64,000 bases of DNA, from contig JAFGVN010000138.1 in assembly GCA_016937975.1 (NCBI GenBank), positions 34,333 to 98,332 on the forward strand, read 5' to 3'. Origin of the DNA: Clostridia bacterium. Lineage in GTDB: Bacteria; Bacillota; Clostridia; Peptostreptococcales; Acidaminobacteraceae. The number at the start of each line of letters is the position of its first letter. The stretch's first letter is position 1. Of the stretch, positions 1 to 8,052 are shown in pieces. A model generated the notes under the pieces. That model worked only from the letters and a program-made list of their open reading frames with translations, had not been told where the DNA came from and searched no databases. The translations under genes and the position numbers were made by a program.

Positions 1-329
1 TTTTTGAATTAGAAGTAACCATGCTGCAATATCAAAATTTAAAAGATTTTATTGATCACTTTATTGATCAATCTCATGCTTATAAGTTTAATGTTGTAGG
101 CTTAATTGGTACAATGGTTAATAAACCCTTCAATCGTGAGAATCATTACTTCTGTTCTCAATTTGTAGGGAAGGCATTATTAAAGTCAAATATTTATGAT
201 TTTGGTAAAGATGTAGGCTTGATTAAACCTACAGAATTTGCAGAGATTCCTGGATTAAAAACTATCTATCAAGGCAAATTATCTGGATATCCATCATTTT
301 TAGAAGCATACAACAAAGGACGTTCATAG
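1..329 (+). CDS. C-terminal part of a permuted papain-like (YiiX/NlpC-P60-type) hydrolase, truncated by window edge
   Basis: The reading frame is open to the left edge (residues FELEVT precede the first ATG at 21), so this is the 3' end of a longer gene rather than a 102-aa protein. The segment YFCSQFVGKAL matches the Cys-containing motif that begins a helix in permuted papain-fold peptidases/amidases of the YiiX type; Clostridia carry many such small proteins. The Cys would be the nucleophile, and the partner His should lie upstream, outside the window. The last codons (NKGRS, stop at 327-329) lie inside the first copy of a triplicated terminator repeat. The family call rests on one motif and overall look; the exact substrate cannot be named. 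Confidence 0.55.
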   Translation, partial: FELEVTMLQYQNLKDFIDHFIDQSHAYKFNVVGLIGTMVNKPFNRENHYFCSQFVGKALLKSNIYDFGKDVGLIKPTEFAEIPGLKTIYQGKLSGYPSFLEAYNKGRS

Positions 330-432
330 AACGTCCTTTTCATCATCAAACATACAACAAAGGACGTTCACAGAACGTCCTTTTCATCATCAAACATACA
401 ACAAAGGACGTTCACAGAACGTCCTTTTCATA
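307..432. repeat. Three tandem 44-bp repeats, each carrying the same terminator hairpin
   Basis: Copies begin at 307, 351 and 395 and are nearly identical; a T in copy 1 (327) is C in the others. Copy 1 contains the last coding bases and stop codon of the plus-strand gene, and copy 3 contains the stop of the minus-strand 55-aa gene (412-414). The third copy loses identity at about 432. Confidence 0.95.
315..428. terminator. Triplicate bidirectional intrinsic terminators between convergent genes
   Basis: Each copy holds an inverted repeat of the form AAAGGACGTTC / GAACGTCCTTT with a 2-3 nt loop and A-rich and T-rich flanks, so it can work in both directions. Stems lie at about 315-340, 359-384 and 403-428. 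They serve the left-edge gene (plus strand) and the riboswitch-controlled small gene (minus strand). Confidence 0.8.
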
Positions 433-579
433 ATTAATCACAATTACTTTGTTGTTTTCTTGATTGGCTTCATCGGAATTTAAATTAAAATGATGTGCAC
501 CTAAAATAGATGTCAATACAATTGCCAGTAAACTAATTATTATTATTATACCAATCATGCTCTTCGTTTCTTTGCTCAT
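412..579 (-). CDS. 55-aa single-pass membrane protein under c-di-GMP riboswitch control
   Basis: ATG at 579-577 follows a strong Shine-Dalgarno (GGGAGG, 584-589 on the complement) that forms the tail of the riboswitch. The product starts MSKETKSMIGIIIIISLL, has one hydrophobic segment at about residues 8-28 and a polar, Asn/Glu-rich tail of about 27 residues ending KDVL. The N-in charge pattern suggests a membrane anchor with the tail outside. It is the only gene downstream of the riboswitch before the convergent terminators, so it is the likely regulatory target. I do not recognise a family. It could be a small signalling or surface peptide or a pilin-like subunit; no catalytic motif is visible. 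Confidence 0.75.
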   Translation of the reverse strand: MSKETKSMIGIIIIISLLAIVLTSILGAHHFNLNSDEANQENNKVIVINYEKDVL

Positions 580-583
580 TGCG

Positions 584-664
584 CCTCCCGGTAGCTGGCT
601 GTCATAGTTTCCCTTAGACCCATAGCTTTGCGTCCTAGAATTTCTTCTAGTTTGCCCTTTTTCA
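584..664 (-). promoter_or_regulatory. Cyclic di-GMP-I (GEMM) riboswitch
   Basis: Read on the minus strand, all conserved blocks of the class I c-di-GMP aptamer occur in order: GGGCAAAC, a CTAGAA-GAAA-TTCTAG hairpin with the GNRA tetraloop, GGACGCAAAGC, the CTAAG segment, then GCCAGCTACCG. The 3' end runs directly into GGGAGG and the ATG of the 55-aa gene with no room for a separate terminator, so control is probably translational (access to the ribosome binding site). This RNA class is well established; whether ligand turns expression on or off here is not visible. Confidence 0.93.
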
Positions 665-756
665 ACATTAACACTTTAACATATGTCTACTCATTTCGAA
701 AGGAAATTGTTCATTTAGCCATATATATGATTATTTAGCCATGAAATTTCAAAATA

Positions 757-783
757 AAACCCGATATGGGAAATATCGGGTTT
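757..783 (-). terminator. Terminator of asnS
   Basis: Perfect 11-bp stem (AAACCCGATAT / ATATCGGGTTT) with a 5-nt loop, followed on the minus strand by TATTTTG. It lies immediately after the asnS stop codon. Confidence 0.8.
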
Positions 784-790
784 GCTTTTT

Positions 791-2182
791 TTAAAAATCA
801 GCTTGTTTAGTTGTTCTAGGGAAAGGAATAACATCACGAATATTTTTCATACCAGTTAAATACATGATTGCTCTTTCAAATCCTAAGCCATAGCCTGCAT
901 GTTTTGTGCCACCATATCTTCTCATATCAAGATACCACCAGTAATCTTCTTCATTTAAGCCCATTTCATGAATTCTCTTTACTAAAACATCATAGCGCTC
1001 TTCTCTTTGAGAACCACCAATAAGTTCACCTACACCTGGTACAAGCAAGTCCATAGCAGCTACGGTTTTGTCATCATCATTAACGCGCATATAGAAGGCT
1101 TTAATGTCTTTTGGCCAATCTGTAACAAATACAGGTTTTTTGAAGTGTTCTTCTGTTAAATAACGCTCATGCTCTGTCTGTAAATCTGCACCCCACTCTG
1201 GTTTATATTCAAACGCAACACCAGACTTTTGTAAAATTTCAATCGCATGAGCATAAGTGACTCTACCAAATTCTGATGTTGCAACATGTTTTAATCTTTC
1301 AAGTAAACCTTGATCAATTCTTTGGTCAAAGAATTCCAACTCATCTGGGCATTGTTCCATTACATAATTAATTAAGTATTTTAGCATTTCTTCTGCCAAT
1401 TCCATATCATCTTCCAAATCAGCAAAAGCAATCTCAGGTTCTATCATCCAGAACTCTGCAGCATGACGCGCTGTATTAGAATTTTCCGCTCTAAAAGTAG
1501 GACCAAATGTATAAACATTTCTAAATGCCATACAATGAGTTTCAACAGCTAATTGACCTGAAACGGTTAAGTTGGTTTCTTTACCGAAGAAATCCTTTTT
1601 GTAATCAATTAAACCCTCTTCAGTTCTAGGAATACTGTGTAAATCCATTGTTGTAACTCTAAACATTTCACCAGCACCTTCACAGTCAGAACCAGTAATG
1701 ATTGGCGTATGTGTATAAACGAAACCCTTTTCATTAAAGAATTTGTGTAAAGCAAAGGCTGCTACTGATCTTACTCTAAAAACAGCATTAAAAGTATTTG
1801 CTCTAGGTCTCAAATGCGCTATCGTTCTTAAATACTCTAAAGTATGTCTTTTCTTTTGTAAGGGATAATCACTATCTGAATCACCTTCCAAAACAATTGA
1901 TTTTGCTTTAATTTCAAAAGGTTGCTTTGCTTCTGGTGTTAAAACAAACACACCTTCAACAACAATACTTGAAGCTATACTGTATTTAGCAACTTCAGAA
2001 AAGTTTTCTAAATCTTCTTCAAAAACAACCTGAATATTCTTGTATGATGTACCATCATTGACTTCAATGAAACCAAATGCCTTTGAAGCACGCAATGTAC
2101 GAATCCAACCACCAACTCTTACCTCTTGGTTTGCATAAGCTTCTGGATTTTTAATTAAATCTTTAAACAATACGAAACTCAT
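791..2182 (-). CDS. asnS: Asparaginyl-tRNA synthetase
   Basis: Charges tRNA-Asn with asparagine in the cytoplasm. The protein (463 aa, the usual length) has an N-terminal OB-fold anticodon-binding domain (about 1-100; [18 protein letters not shown]) and a class II catalytic core. Motif 2 contains [15 protein letters not shown] near residue 230 and motif 3 is [13 protein letters not shown] near 430. I chose ATG 2182 (MSFVLFKDL) because GAAAGGAG lies 6 nt upstream; an in-frame ATG 13 codons earlier falls inside the T-box leader and has no ribosome binding site. The Asn T-box upstream independently supports asparagine rather than aspartate specificity. It appears monocistronic, with a strong terminator after it. 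Confidence 0.97.
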   Translation of the reverse strand: MSFVLFKDLIKNPEAYANQEVRVGGWIRTLRASKAFGFIEVNDGTSYKNIQVVFEEDLENFSEVAKYSIASSIVVEGVFVLTPEAKQPFEIKAKSIVLEGDSDSDYPLQKKRHTLEYLRTIAHLRPRANTFNAVFRVRSVAAFALHKFFNEKGFVYTHTPIITGSDCEGAGEMFRVTTMDLHSIPRTEEGLIDYKKDFFGKETNLTVSGQLAVETHCMAFRNVYTFGPTFRAENSNTARHAAEFWMIEPEIAFADLEDDMELAEEMLKYLINYVMEQCPDELEFFDQRIDQGLLERLKHVATSEFGRVTYAHAIEILQKSGVAFEYKPEWGADLQTEHERYLTEEHFKKPVFVTDWPKDIKAFYMRVNDDDKTVAAMDLLVPGVGELIGGSQREERYDVLVKRIHEMGLNEEDYWWYLDMRRYGGTKHAGYGLGFERAIMYLTGMKNIRDVIPFPRTTKQADF

Positions 2183-2221
2183 AATTTCTCCTTTCAAAAA
2201 ATAAAAATAATCTTTTAACAA

Positions 2222-2441
2222 GGGACGAAAAACCGCGGTACCACCCTACTTATCAAAAGATTGATCACTCTACTGTTATCATAACGGTTAACTGCCGTCT
2301 AAGCCTACTGATTTCGGTTAGAAACTCCAAGATGTTTTTCACTTAAAACTTCTTATCAGGCTTCCACCATCCCTGAATCGCTTAAAAGGTCTTTTAAGTT
2401 ACTTTTTCTTTTCATCGTTTATTTATTCTTATCCAATTTCT
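2222..2441 (-). promoter_or_regulatory. T-box leader, Asn specifier (AAC)
   Basis: The minus strand carries the T-box AGGGTGGTACCGCGG (2233-2247 on the complement). Upstream, AAC (complement of 2334-2336) sits exactly six bases before GAGT at the base of stem I, the same spacing seen for the specifiers of the other two T-boxes in this window. Uncharged tRNA-Asn would pair with AAC and favour antitermination ahead of asnS. Confidence 0.93.
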
Positions 2442-2448
2442 CTTCTGT

Positions 2449-2477
2449 ATTATAACTTAATAAAAAAGTTCTGTCAA
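2449..2477 (-). promoter_or_regulatory. Sigma-A promoter of the asnS T-box transcript
   Basis: Perfect consensus on the minus strand: TTGACA (2477-2472), 17-nt spacer, TATAAT (2454-2449). Transcription would start near 2441. Confidence 0.88.
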
Positions 2478-2529
2478 AACTTTTATTTTTTAACATTACG
2501 GGGTAAAATGATAGTCTAGGAGGAATAAT

Positions 2530-3717
2530 ATGTTAGATAAAGTTATTTTCATCTCTTTTGATTTAATCTTGTTATTAATAGGTTTTGTTATTGTTAGTGC
2601 TTTTTTCATCAACAACGATGTACTACCAGAGAAAAGAATGTTATCTTCATTGATTAGCATTGGCTTATCATTAATTATTGGTCATACAGCCTTTGATTAT
2701 GATTTAAAAGTCTTGTTTCTTTATGAGATTATGTTTTTTGCACTTTTTAATTTTTTATTTATTCAATCAAATCTAAAAATGCTCGGACATCTTGCCCTTA
2801 GCGGACTTCTTGGTATATCAGTTTTATTTTTACCCTTTGAATCATTATCCTTTTTAAATAACGATACTTTTTTTAATACAAGCCTTGTTTACACAGTAAT
2901 CGCTTCCATCATATTATTCGTCGTATATCGAAAGGCCATTAAGGGAAACTATCACGCCATAGTAAAAAATGGATTCTCTCTTATGTTTATAAATGCTTTG
3001 GTCATCTTATTAATACCCATAGAATATGCCTTACCTATTGTAGCCGTGTTATTTGGTATTATGGCATGGTTCAGCATTACCGGCATCATTGATCAAAACG
3101 CGACACAAATTATTGATCTTAACCAAAGAATTGCTAGACTTGAAAACGAATTCAACGACGAATTAAGACGTGCTGTTAACAAACAAACTTTCCATTTGAA
3201 AGAAGTTCAAGAGCGCATGTCTCACATTAATAAAATAGACAATCTTACAAAAGCTTATAACAAAAAGGCAATATTCGATATGGTTGAAGATCTCATTGCA
3301 GATCGCCGTACACCAGAATTTGCCATGATCATGTTTGACATTGATCATTTTAAAAACTTAAATGATACCTTAGGACACATCAAAGGTGATTTATGCTTGA
3401 GGACCCTTGCTAAAATTGCCTTTGATTCCATTAGAAATACTGATTATCTTGGACGCTTTGGCGGTGATGAATTTTTAATTTTGCTTCCAAAAGCAAGTTT
3501 TAATACTGCGATGTCTATTGCAGAGCGCTTTAGAAAGAAAATTCAAACTGAAACTAATCCAAAATTTACAGTTTCTGTAGGTGTTGCCCATTACCCACAA
3601 GATGGGAATACCTTAAAAGGGCTCTTAGATATTGCAGACAAGGGTCTTTACTATTCCAAAGAAAAAGGTAGAAACAGTGTATCTTATCATAATCCTAATT
3701 TAGAAAAAAAAATATAG
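2530..3717 (+). CDS. Membrane-bound diguanylate cyclase (GGDEF)
   Basis: Predicted to make cyclic di-GMP from two GTP. The first ~190 residues contain about six hydrophobic segments, followed by a coiled-coil stretch (about 195-235) and a GGDEF domain (about 235-390) that starts with KIDNLTKAYNKKAIFD. The active-site GGDEF is intact at residues 311-315 and an inhibitory I-site RNTD lies five residues upstream (302-305), so activity should be product-inhibited. No EAL or PAS domain is seen. AGGAGG lies 6 nt before the ATG. It is transcribed divergently from asnS. With the c-di-GMP riboswitch 2 kb away and three HD-GYP genes at 59-62 kb, c-di-GMP signalling is clearly used here; a direct link between these genes is inference. 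Confidence 0.93.
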   Translation: MLDKVIFISFDLILLLIGFVIVSAFFINNDVLPEKRMLSSLISIGLSLIIGHTAFDYDLKVLFLYEIMFFALFNFLFIQSNLKMLGHLALSGLLGISVLFLPFESLSFLNNDTFFNTSLVYTVIASIILFVVYRKAIKGNYHAIVKNGFSLMFINALVILLIPIEYALPIVAVLFGIMAWFSITGIIDQNATQIIDLNQRIARLENEFNDELRRAVNKQTFHLKEVQERMSHINKIDNLTKAYNKKAIFDMVEDLIADRRTPEFAMIMFDIDHFKNLNDTLGHIKGDLCLRTLAKIAFDSIRNTDYLGRFGGDEFLILLPKASFNTAMSIAERFRKKIQTETNPKFTVSVGVAHYPQDGNTLKGLLDIADKGLYYSKEKGRNSVSYHNPNLEKKI

Positions 3718-3735
3718 CGATCTTCGGATCGCTAT
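3714..3735. terminator. Shared terminator between the GGDEF and BTAD genes
   Basis: Perfect 9-bp stem (ATAGCGATC / GATCGCTAT) closed by TTCG on the plus strand. On the minus strand it is followed by a run of eight T. It overlaps the stop codons of both convergent genes. Confidence 0.85.
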
Positions 3736-6700
3736 AATAATTGCCTTTTAATCTTTAATTCATTCAAACGTTTCATTTCATAACAGCCAGTAAAATTTCT
3801 CAGATGATGAATGCCCACCTCAACAAAATTCATACCTTCACTTTCAATAAAATCCTGTAATTTTTTAGAAAAGATATTCCCTTCCAAAAGCATGGTCTCA
3901 AGTTCCGCTTTTATTCTGCAAACCACTGCTAGCTCATAAGGATTATTCATTTTTGCGGAGTACTTGTTGGCCATTTCAAACAATTCCAGCGCTTTATCAA
4001 ATTTATTATTTTTAACATGAAGCAATCCTAAGAATCCATAGGCAATTGATCTTCTCCACGGGAAATCCAGTTGTTCATATAATTTAAGCGCACTTTCGAA
4101 ATAACGTTGTGCTAAAAGATAATCACCTAAATCATATGCAGAATGACCTGCATTCGTATAAAATAAAGTCAATCGTCCCAGCAAATCATTATTTTCACAG
4201 ATTTCAATGGCCTTCTCATAATATTTAATTGCTTCTGAGAAATCACCTTTAAATCGATTCGAATCACCCATATAATAATATGCTGCAGCAATATTTAAAG
4301 TATATTTATCTTTATCTTTAAATTGCTTCATAATCTGAATGGATTTTAATAACAATTCCTCGCCTTCTTCAAAATTAGACTGTAATACCAAATACAAACC
4401 TTTTAGTCTTAATAGAATACCTTTCTCAAATGCAAGATTGTTTTCTTCAGCATAGGCGAAAGCTATAGTTATATTTTCATACATCATCCCTAAGTTGTGG
4501 GTATTAATACTGTAGAATATATTTTGTAGATAACCCTTTATAAGATACTCTACATTAGCCTCACCGTCTGCAATTTCTATAACTTCAGAAATAGAATTCA
4601 AACCTTTTTCATACATGCCATTATTAATGTAATGACGCCCTGTCATATGCTTAAATTTTAATTTTAAATCTATAAGTTCATTAGACATCTTATCCTGATT
4701 CAAACGAGACAATTCTTCTTCTATCTTTTGAAATTCCTCTTCTATTTCTGCTTCTGAAAAGAATATACTCTCATGATTAAAGACATCTCTTTCCTTGATC
4801 AACGGAAAAACTTCATGACTGGACTGCAAATACTCATATAAATTTTTTATGCGATATTCTAAAGCTTTTAAAACTTGATTGCCTTGTGTATAATGATAAA
4901 CCAATCTAGAATAGTCATTTCGACTTGTATAAGGCAGCTCCTCTAAACGCTTTGCAATTCTAGAATGTAAGATTTTTCTTTTTGATAAACTCAAATCATT
5001 GTAAATATAAGTTTTAATCTTACTGTGGGTAAAATTATAAACTGCATTATTTTCTTCATCAACTTCTTCTTTTATCAAATACATATGTTCTAGTTCTTCT
5101 ATAAGATCTAGAACTTCAAACTCACTTTTTTCACTGATGCTAACAATATCTTCAACCGTGAACCTCTTATGATATACAGAAGCCAGTTGAATGACTTGAA
5201 GGCTTTCTTTAGATATGTTTAGGAGCCTATGTTTAAAAGCATCCTTCATTTTCGGAGTCAACCCATGGTGGTCTTCACCAGCTCTAATGCTTTTGATCAT
5301 TTCCATTATAAAAAAAGGATTGCCTTCTGTTTCTTCATATATATGTTTTAAATTCTTCTCATCTAAAGCTTCATAATGTTTTACAAATTCAAATGTTTCT
5401 TTTTCGGTAAATCTAGGCAAAATGAAACGCTTGATAATATCTCTAGAACTAAACTCTGAAATAAACTTTTCAATGGACTCATGATGAGCATTCCTGCAAG
5501 TCATATATACTACTGGATTCTCAACATATCTTTCATTAACTAATTTTTTTAACATAATCAGACTTGGTTCATCCAGCCATTGTATATCTTCAAATACCAA
5601 TAAAAGCTTCACTTCTCGAGTAACAATTTTAATCAATTCATAAATAGCATTTTCAACAGTTCTTTTTCTAAAAATATGCTCATCATTATTTCTTGTTTGT
5701 ATGTCAGCACCTTGTTTTTCAAAGGAAGGGAAAGTAGAAACTATGGCTCTTTTTACAAATTCAGGAATTTCAATATGTTCCTTATCTACAATGACACCAA
5801 GTTTCTCAATCAAATCATCCCATGCTTTTAAGTTGAACCCCTCTATTGCTTGATAACAAAACACCCTTACAACTTCCACATCATCGAGTTGATGAATAAG
5901 GGCATTCATTAAAGCTGTTTTACCTATCCCAATTTCTCCTTGTAGTAAATAATGGGCATAAGGTTGATTTGATAAATAGTGGTTGTAGTTTTGAAACAAC
6001 TGATTTAAAAGTTGTTCTCTTCCATAAAAAAAGTCAGACTGAACTTTCTTTTCTTGTTTCTTTTGCTGAGATCGTCTTTGAATAATCTTTTCATAAAGGG
6101 CATAGGTTTCAGCATCTGGGCTTATTGCCAATTCATCATCTAAGAGTTTAACCAGTTCTTCGAAAATTGAAAGACTCTTATCATAACGTCCAGAATGGTA
6201 ATATGCTTCCATTAACATCCGATAAACCTCTTCATCGAAAGGATCAATTTTCATTAGTTTTTTGCATAAACTTTCAACTTCGTTATAAGCTTTCTGTTCA
6301 AATTTATCTTCTGCAAGACGTAGAGTTTTTTGTATATATAAACCCTCATAATATTGTCTTTGAGTCATAAGCCAGTTTTCAAAATTCTCACAACCCTTAA
6401 GATTCAAGCCTTCCAACAGACTTCCCTGATAGGCTGAAAGATTTTGCTGGGGTGCTAAAAACAGATCTACATCCAAGCTAATCTCAATATCAGGATTTAT
6501 TTCAATCATAGAACGCCGAGGTGAGATAAACACCTCGGCTCCAATATGCTTTTTAATGATATATATGGCGTTACGCAAATTTTTCTTAGCAACATTATCT
6601 TCAGAATCTGCCCAAAAGAGATTAACCAAATGATCACGTGTTGTTTTTTTGGTCAACAACAGATAATAAAACAAGGCATCTGCTTTCTTAAATGGAAATT

Positions 6701-6764
6701 TAATTTCCTCTCCTTGATAGTAAATTTCAGGAATACCGAATAATTTTGCTTTTATATTAGCCAT
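3732..6764 (-). CDS. Large BTAD/SARP-type transcriptional regulator with AAA ATPase and TPR repeats
   Basis: The 1010-aa protein is built like AfsR/SARP-type regulators. It has an N-terminal winged-helix region (about 1-95), a BTAD helical domain (about 95-240) and an AAA/STAND ATPase with Walker A GEIGIGKTAL (near 278) and Walker B LLLVFEDIQWLD (near 390). The long C-terminal half (about 640-980) has TPR-like repeats such as AAAYYYMGDSNRFKGDFSEA and YTNAGHSAYDLGDYLLAQRY. Such proteins bind DNA and switch with ATP and an unknown signal read by the TPRs. AGGAG lies 5 nt before the ATG. The gene starts 10 nt after the lipoprotein gene, so the two are probably co-transcribed. The target promoter is unknown. 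Confidence 0.85.
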   Translation of the reverse strand: MANIKAKLFGIPEIYYQGEEIKFPFKKADALFYYLLLTKKTTRDHLVNLFWADSEDNVAKKNLRNAIYIIKKHIGAEVFISPRRSMIEINPDIEISLDVDLFLAPQQNLSAYQGSLLEGLNLKGCENFENWLMTQRQYYEGLYIQKTLRLAEDKFEQKAYNEVESLCKKLMKIDPFDEEVYRMLMEAYYHSGRYDKSLSIFEELVKLLDDELAISPDAETYALYEKIIQRRSQQKKQEKKVQSDFFYGREQLLNQLFQNYNHYLSNQPYAHYLLQGEIGIGKTALMNALIHQLDDVEVVRVFCYQAIEGFNLKAWDDLIEKLGVIVDKEHIEIPEFVKRAIVSTFPSFEKQGADIQTRNNDEHIFRKRTVENAIYELIKIVTREVKLLLVFEDIQWLDEPSLIMLKKLVNERYVENPVVYMTCRNAHHESIEKFISEFSSRDIIKRFILPRFTEKETFEFVKHYEALDEKNLKHIYEETEGNPFFIMEMIKSIRAGEDHHGLTPKMKDAFKHRLLNISKESLQVIQLASVYHKRFTVEDIVSISEKSEFEVLDLIEELEHMYLIKEEVDEENNAVYNFTHSKIKTYIYNDLSLSKRKILHSRIAKRLEELPYTSRNDYSRLVYHYTQGNQVLKALEYRIKNLYEYLQSSHEVFPLIKERDVFNHESIFFSEAEIEEEFQKIEEELSRLNQDKMSNELIDLKLKFKHMTGRHYINNGMYEKGLNSISEVIEIADGEANVEYLIKGYLQNIFYSINTHNLGMMYENITIAFAYAEENNLAFEKGILLRLKGLYLVLQSNFEEGEELLLKSIQIMKQFKDKDKYTLNIAAAYYYMGDSNRFKGDFSEAIKYYEKAIEICENNDLLGRLTLFYTNAGHSAYDLGDYLLAQRYFESALKLYEQLDFPWRRSIAYGFLGLLHVKNNKFDKALELFEMANKYSAKMNNPYELAVVCRIKAELETMLLEGNIFSKKLQDFIESEGMNFVEVGIHHLRNFTGCYEMKRLNELKIKRQLL

Positions 6765-6774
6765 AATCTCCTAC

Positions 6775-7956
6775 TTACTTCTTAGTGTAACCGCGTACAA
6801 GCCACTGATCATTAACTTTTGATAATTCATACAACCAATTGTATTTTGCGACTGTAACTTCTCCATTTTTTGTCTTTTGGATTTCTTCATAAACACTCAC
6901 AGTTGCAACTTTTCCATTTACTGTTGGGGTACCAATATCCATTTTTAAAAATTCTTCTGTCAAGCCGTCACGACTGAAGTTAATGGCATTGTTATACGCT
7001 GTACTATTTTTAACAACATAGTTGAAGAAATCTTTATTGTTATCATTCACATAATCAATCCATGCATTGTTAAAGTTTCTTATGGCAGTTCTCACCGCTT
7101 CTTTTTCATCAACTGCTGGCGTCTCATCATCTGCTGTTGTTGTGTCATTTGAGGAATTGTCTGCATCAGAATTTTGATCAGTGGAATCACTAGTAGTATC
7201 ATCAATAGTATCATCAGTATCATCAGTAGCATCTGTTACATTATCGTTATCACCTGTTGACGTTTCATCTACCTCTACTGAATCCTCAGACGTATCTTGT
7301 GAAGATGCAATATAACCCGAATTCTTACCATAAAGGGCATAACCGTACTGATAATATTCTCCATCTATTTTCACTTTTTTCGAGAAAGCAATAACACCTA
7401 GATTTTCCATGATTTTACGACTTTCAATATAATCATTCTTCTTATTTTGATACAAAACCTGATATAGGGTACCACGCTCATCTTCAGTGACTTCTGTAAT
7501 GATTGCTGTAATGGTTTGCTTTTCTCCATTACTATCTTTAATTTCTTCAGTCCATGTATTGCCTTTTTCAAGTGGTGCTTTAATAATAGTCATTTCATCA
7601 TATTCAGAGTCCAACATCGCTTCAGCAGTTTTCCTTTGAATAATAGAATCATTTGTTATCTCATAATATACTTCAATTTTGTAGTTTTTATTAGATTCTC
7701 CACCTGATACATCTTCTACTTCACCTGTTATTTTGAAAATAGCCTGATGATCATCTTTTGTGATATTATTAAGAACCATTTCATGATAATATTCTGCTCC
7801 ACCGATATATGCCCATTGAAAGCCTTCATCTGGCATTAAATTCATCAAATCTTGATTCAACAATCCATCATTCGCAACTTCATCATTCTTTTTACAACCT
7901 GTCACAGCCACGAAAGTCAACAAGATCATTAACCATACCACTATTTTTTTAATCAT
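6775..7956 (-). CDS. Lipoprotein with Asp/Ser/Thr-rich linker and TcaA/NTF2-like C-terminal domain
   Basis: MIKKIVVWLMILLTFVAVTGC is a classic lipoprotein signal with Cys21 as the lipidated residue. Residues about 40-210 form a beta-rich domain I do not recognise (GFQWAYIGGAEYYHEM). Residues about 218-285 are a low-complexity D/S/T/N linker. The last ~105 residues (from AVRTAIRNFNNAWIDYVN to LYELSKVNDQWLVRGYTKK) resemble the NTF2-like domain that ends TcaA/YvbJ-type surface proteins. It is probably exported and tethered outside the membrane. It is the first gene of an operon with the BTAD regulator, so it may sense an envelope condition for it; that is inference. Confidence 0.7.
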   Translation of the reverse strand: MIKKIVVWLMILLTFVAVTGCKKNDEVANDGLLNQDLMNLMPDEGFQWAYIGGAEYYHEMVLNNITKDDHQAIFKITGEVEDVSGGESNKNYKIEVYYEITNDSIIQRKTAEAMLDSEYDEMTIIKAPLEKGNTWTEEIKDSNGEKQTITAIITEVTEDERGTLYQVLYQNKKNDYIESRKIMENLGVIAFSKKVKIDGEYYQYGYALYGKNSGYIASSQDTSEDSVEVDETSTGDNDNVTDATDDTDDTIDDTTSDSTDQNSDADNSSNDTTTADDETPAVDEKEAVRTAIRNFNNAWIDYVNDNNKDFFNYVVKNSTAYNNAINFSRDGLTEEFLKMDIGTPTVNGKVATVSVYEEIQKTKNGEVTVAKYNWLYELSKVNDQWLVRGYTKK

Positions 7957-8052
7957 ATTTTCCTCCTGTACATAGTCCTATCTTAACCTTATTTCCCAAG
8001 CATCACAATATAAAAAGTCAATTTTCTCTATATAACTATATTTTTTTTGACC

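Noticed and set aside
307..432. CRISPR-like direct repeats
   Set aside because: The three 44-bp copies abut without unique spacers, and each is a terminator hairpin; no cas genes are near.
2183..2221. Thirteen-codon N-terminal extension of AsnS
   Set aside because: It lies inside the T-box leader, has no ribosome binding site and is absent from the usual 463-aa length.
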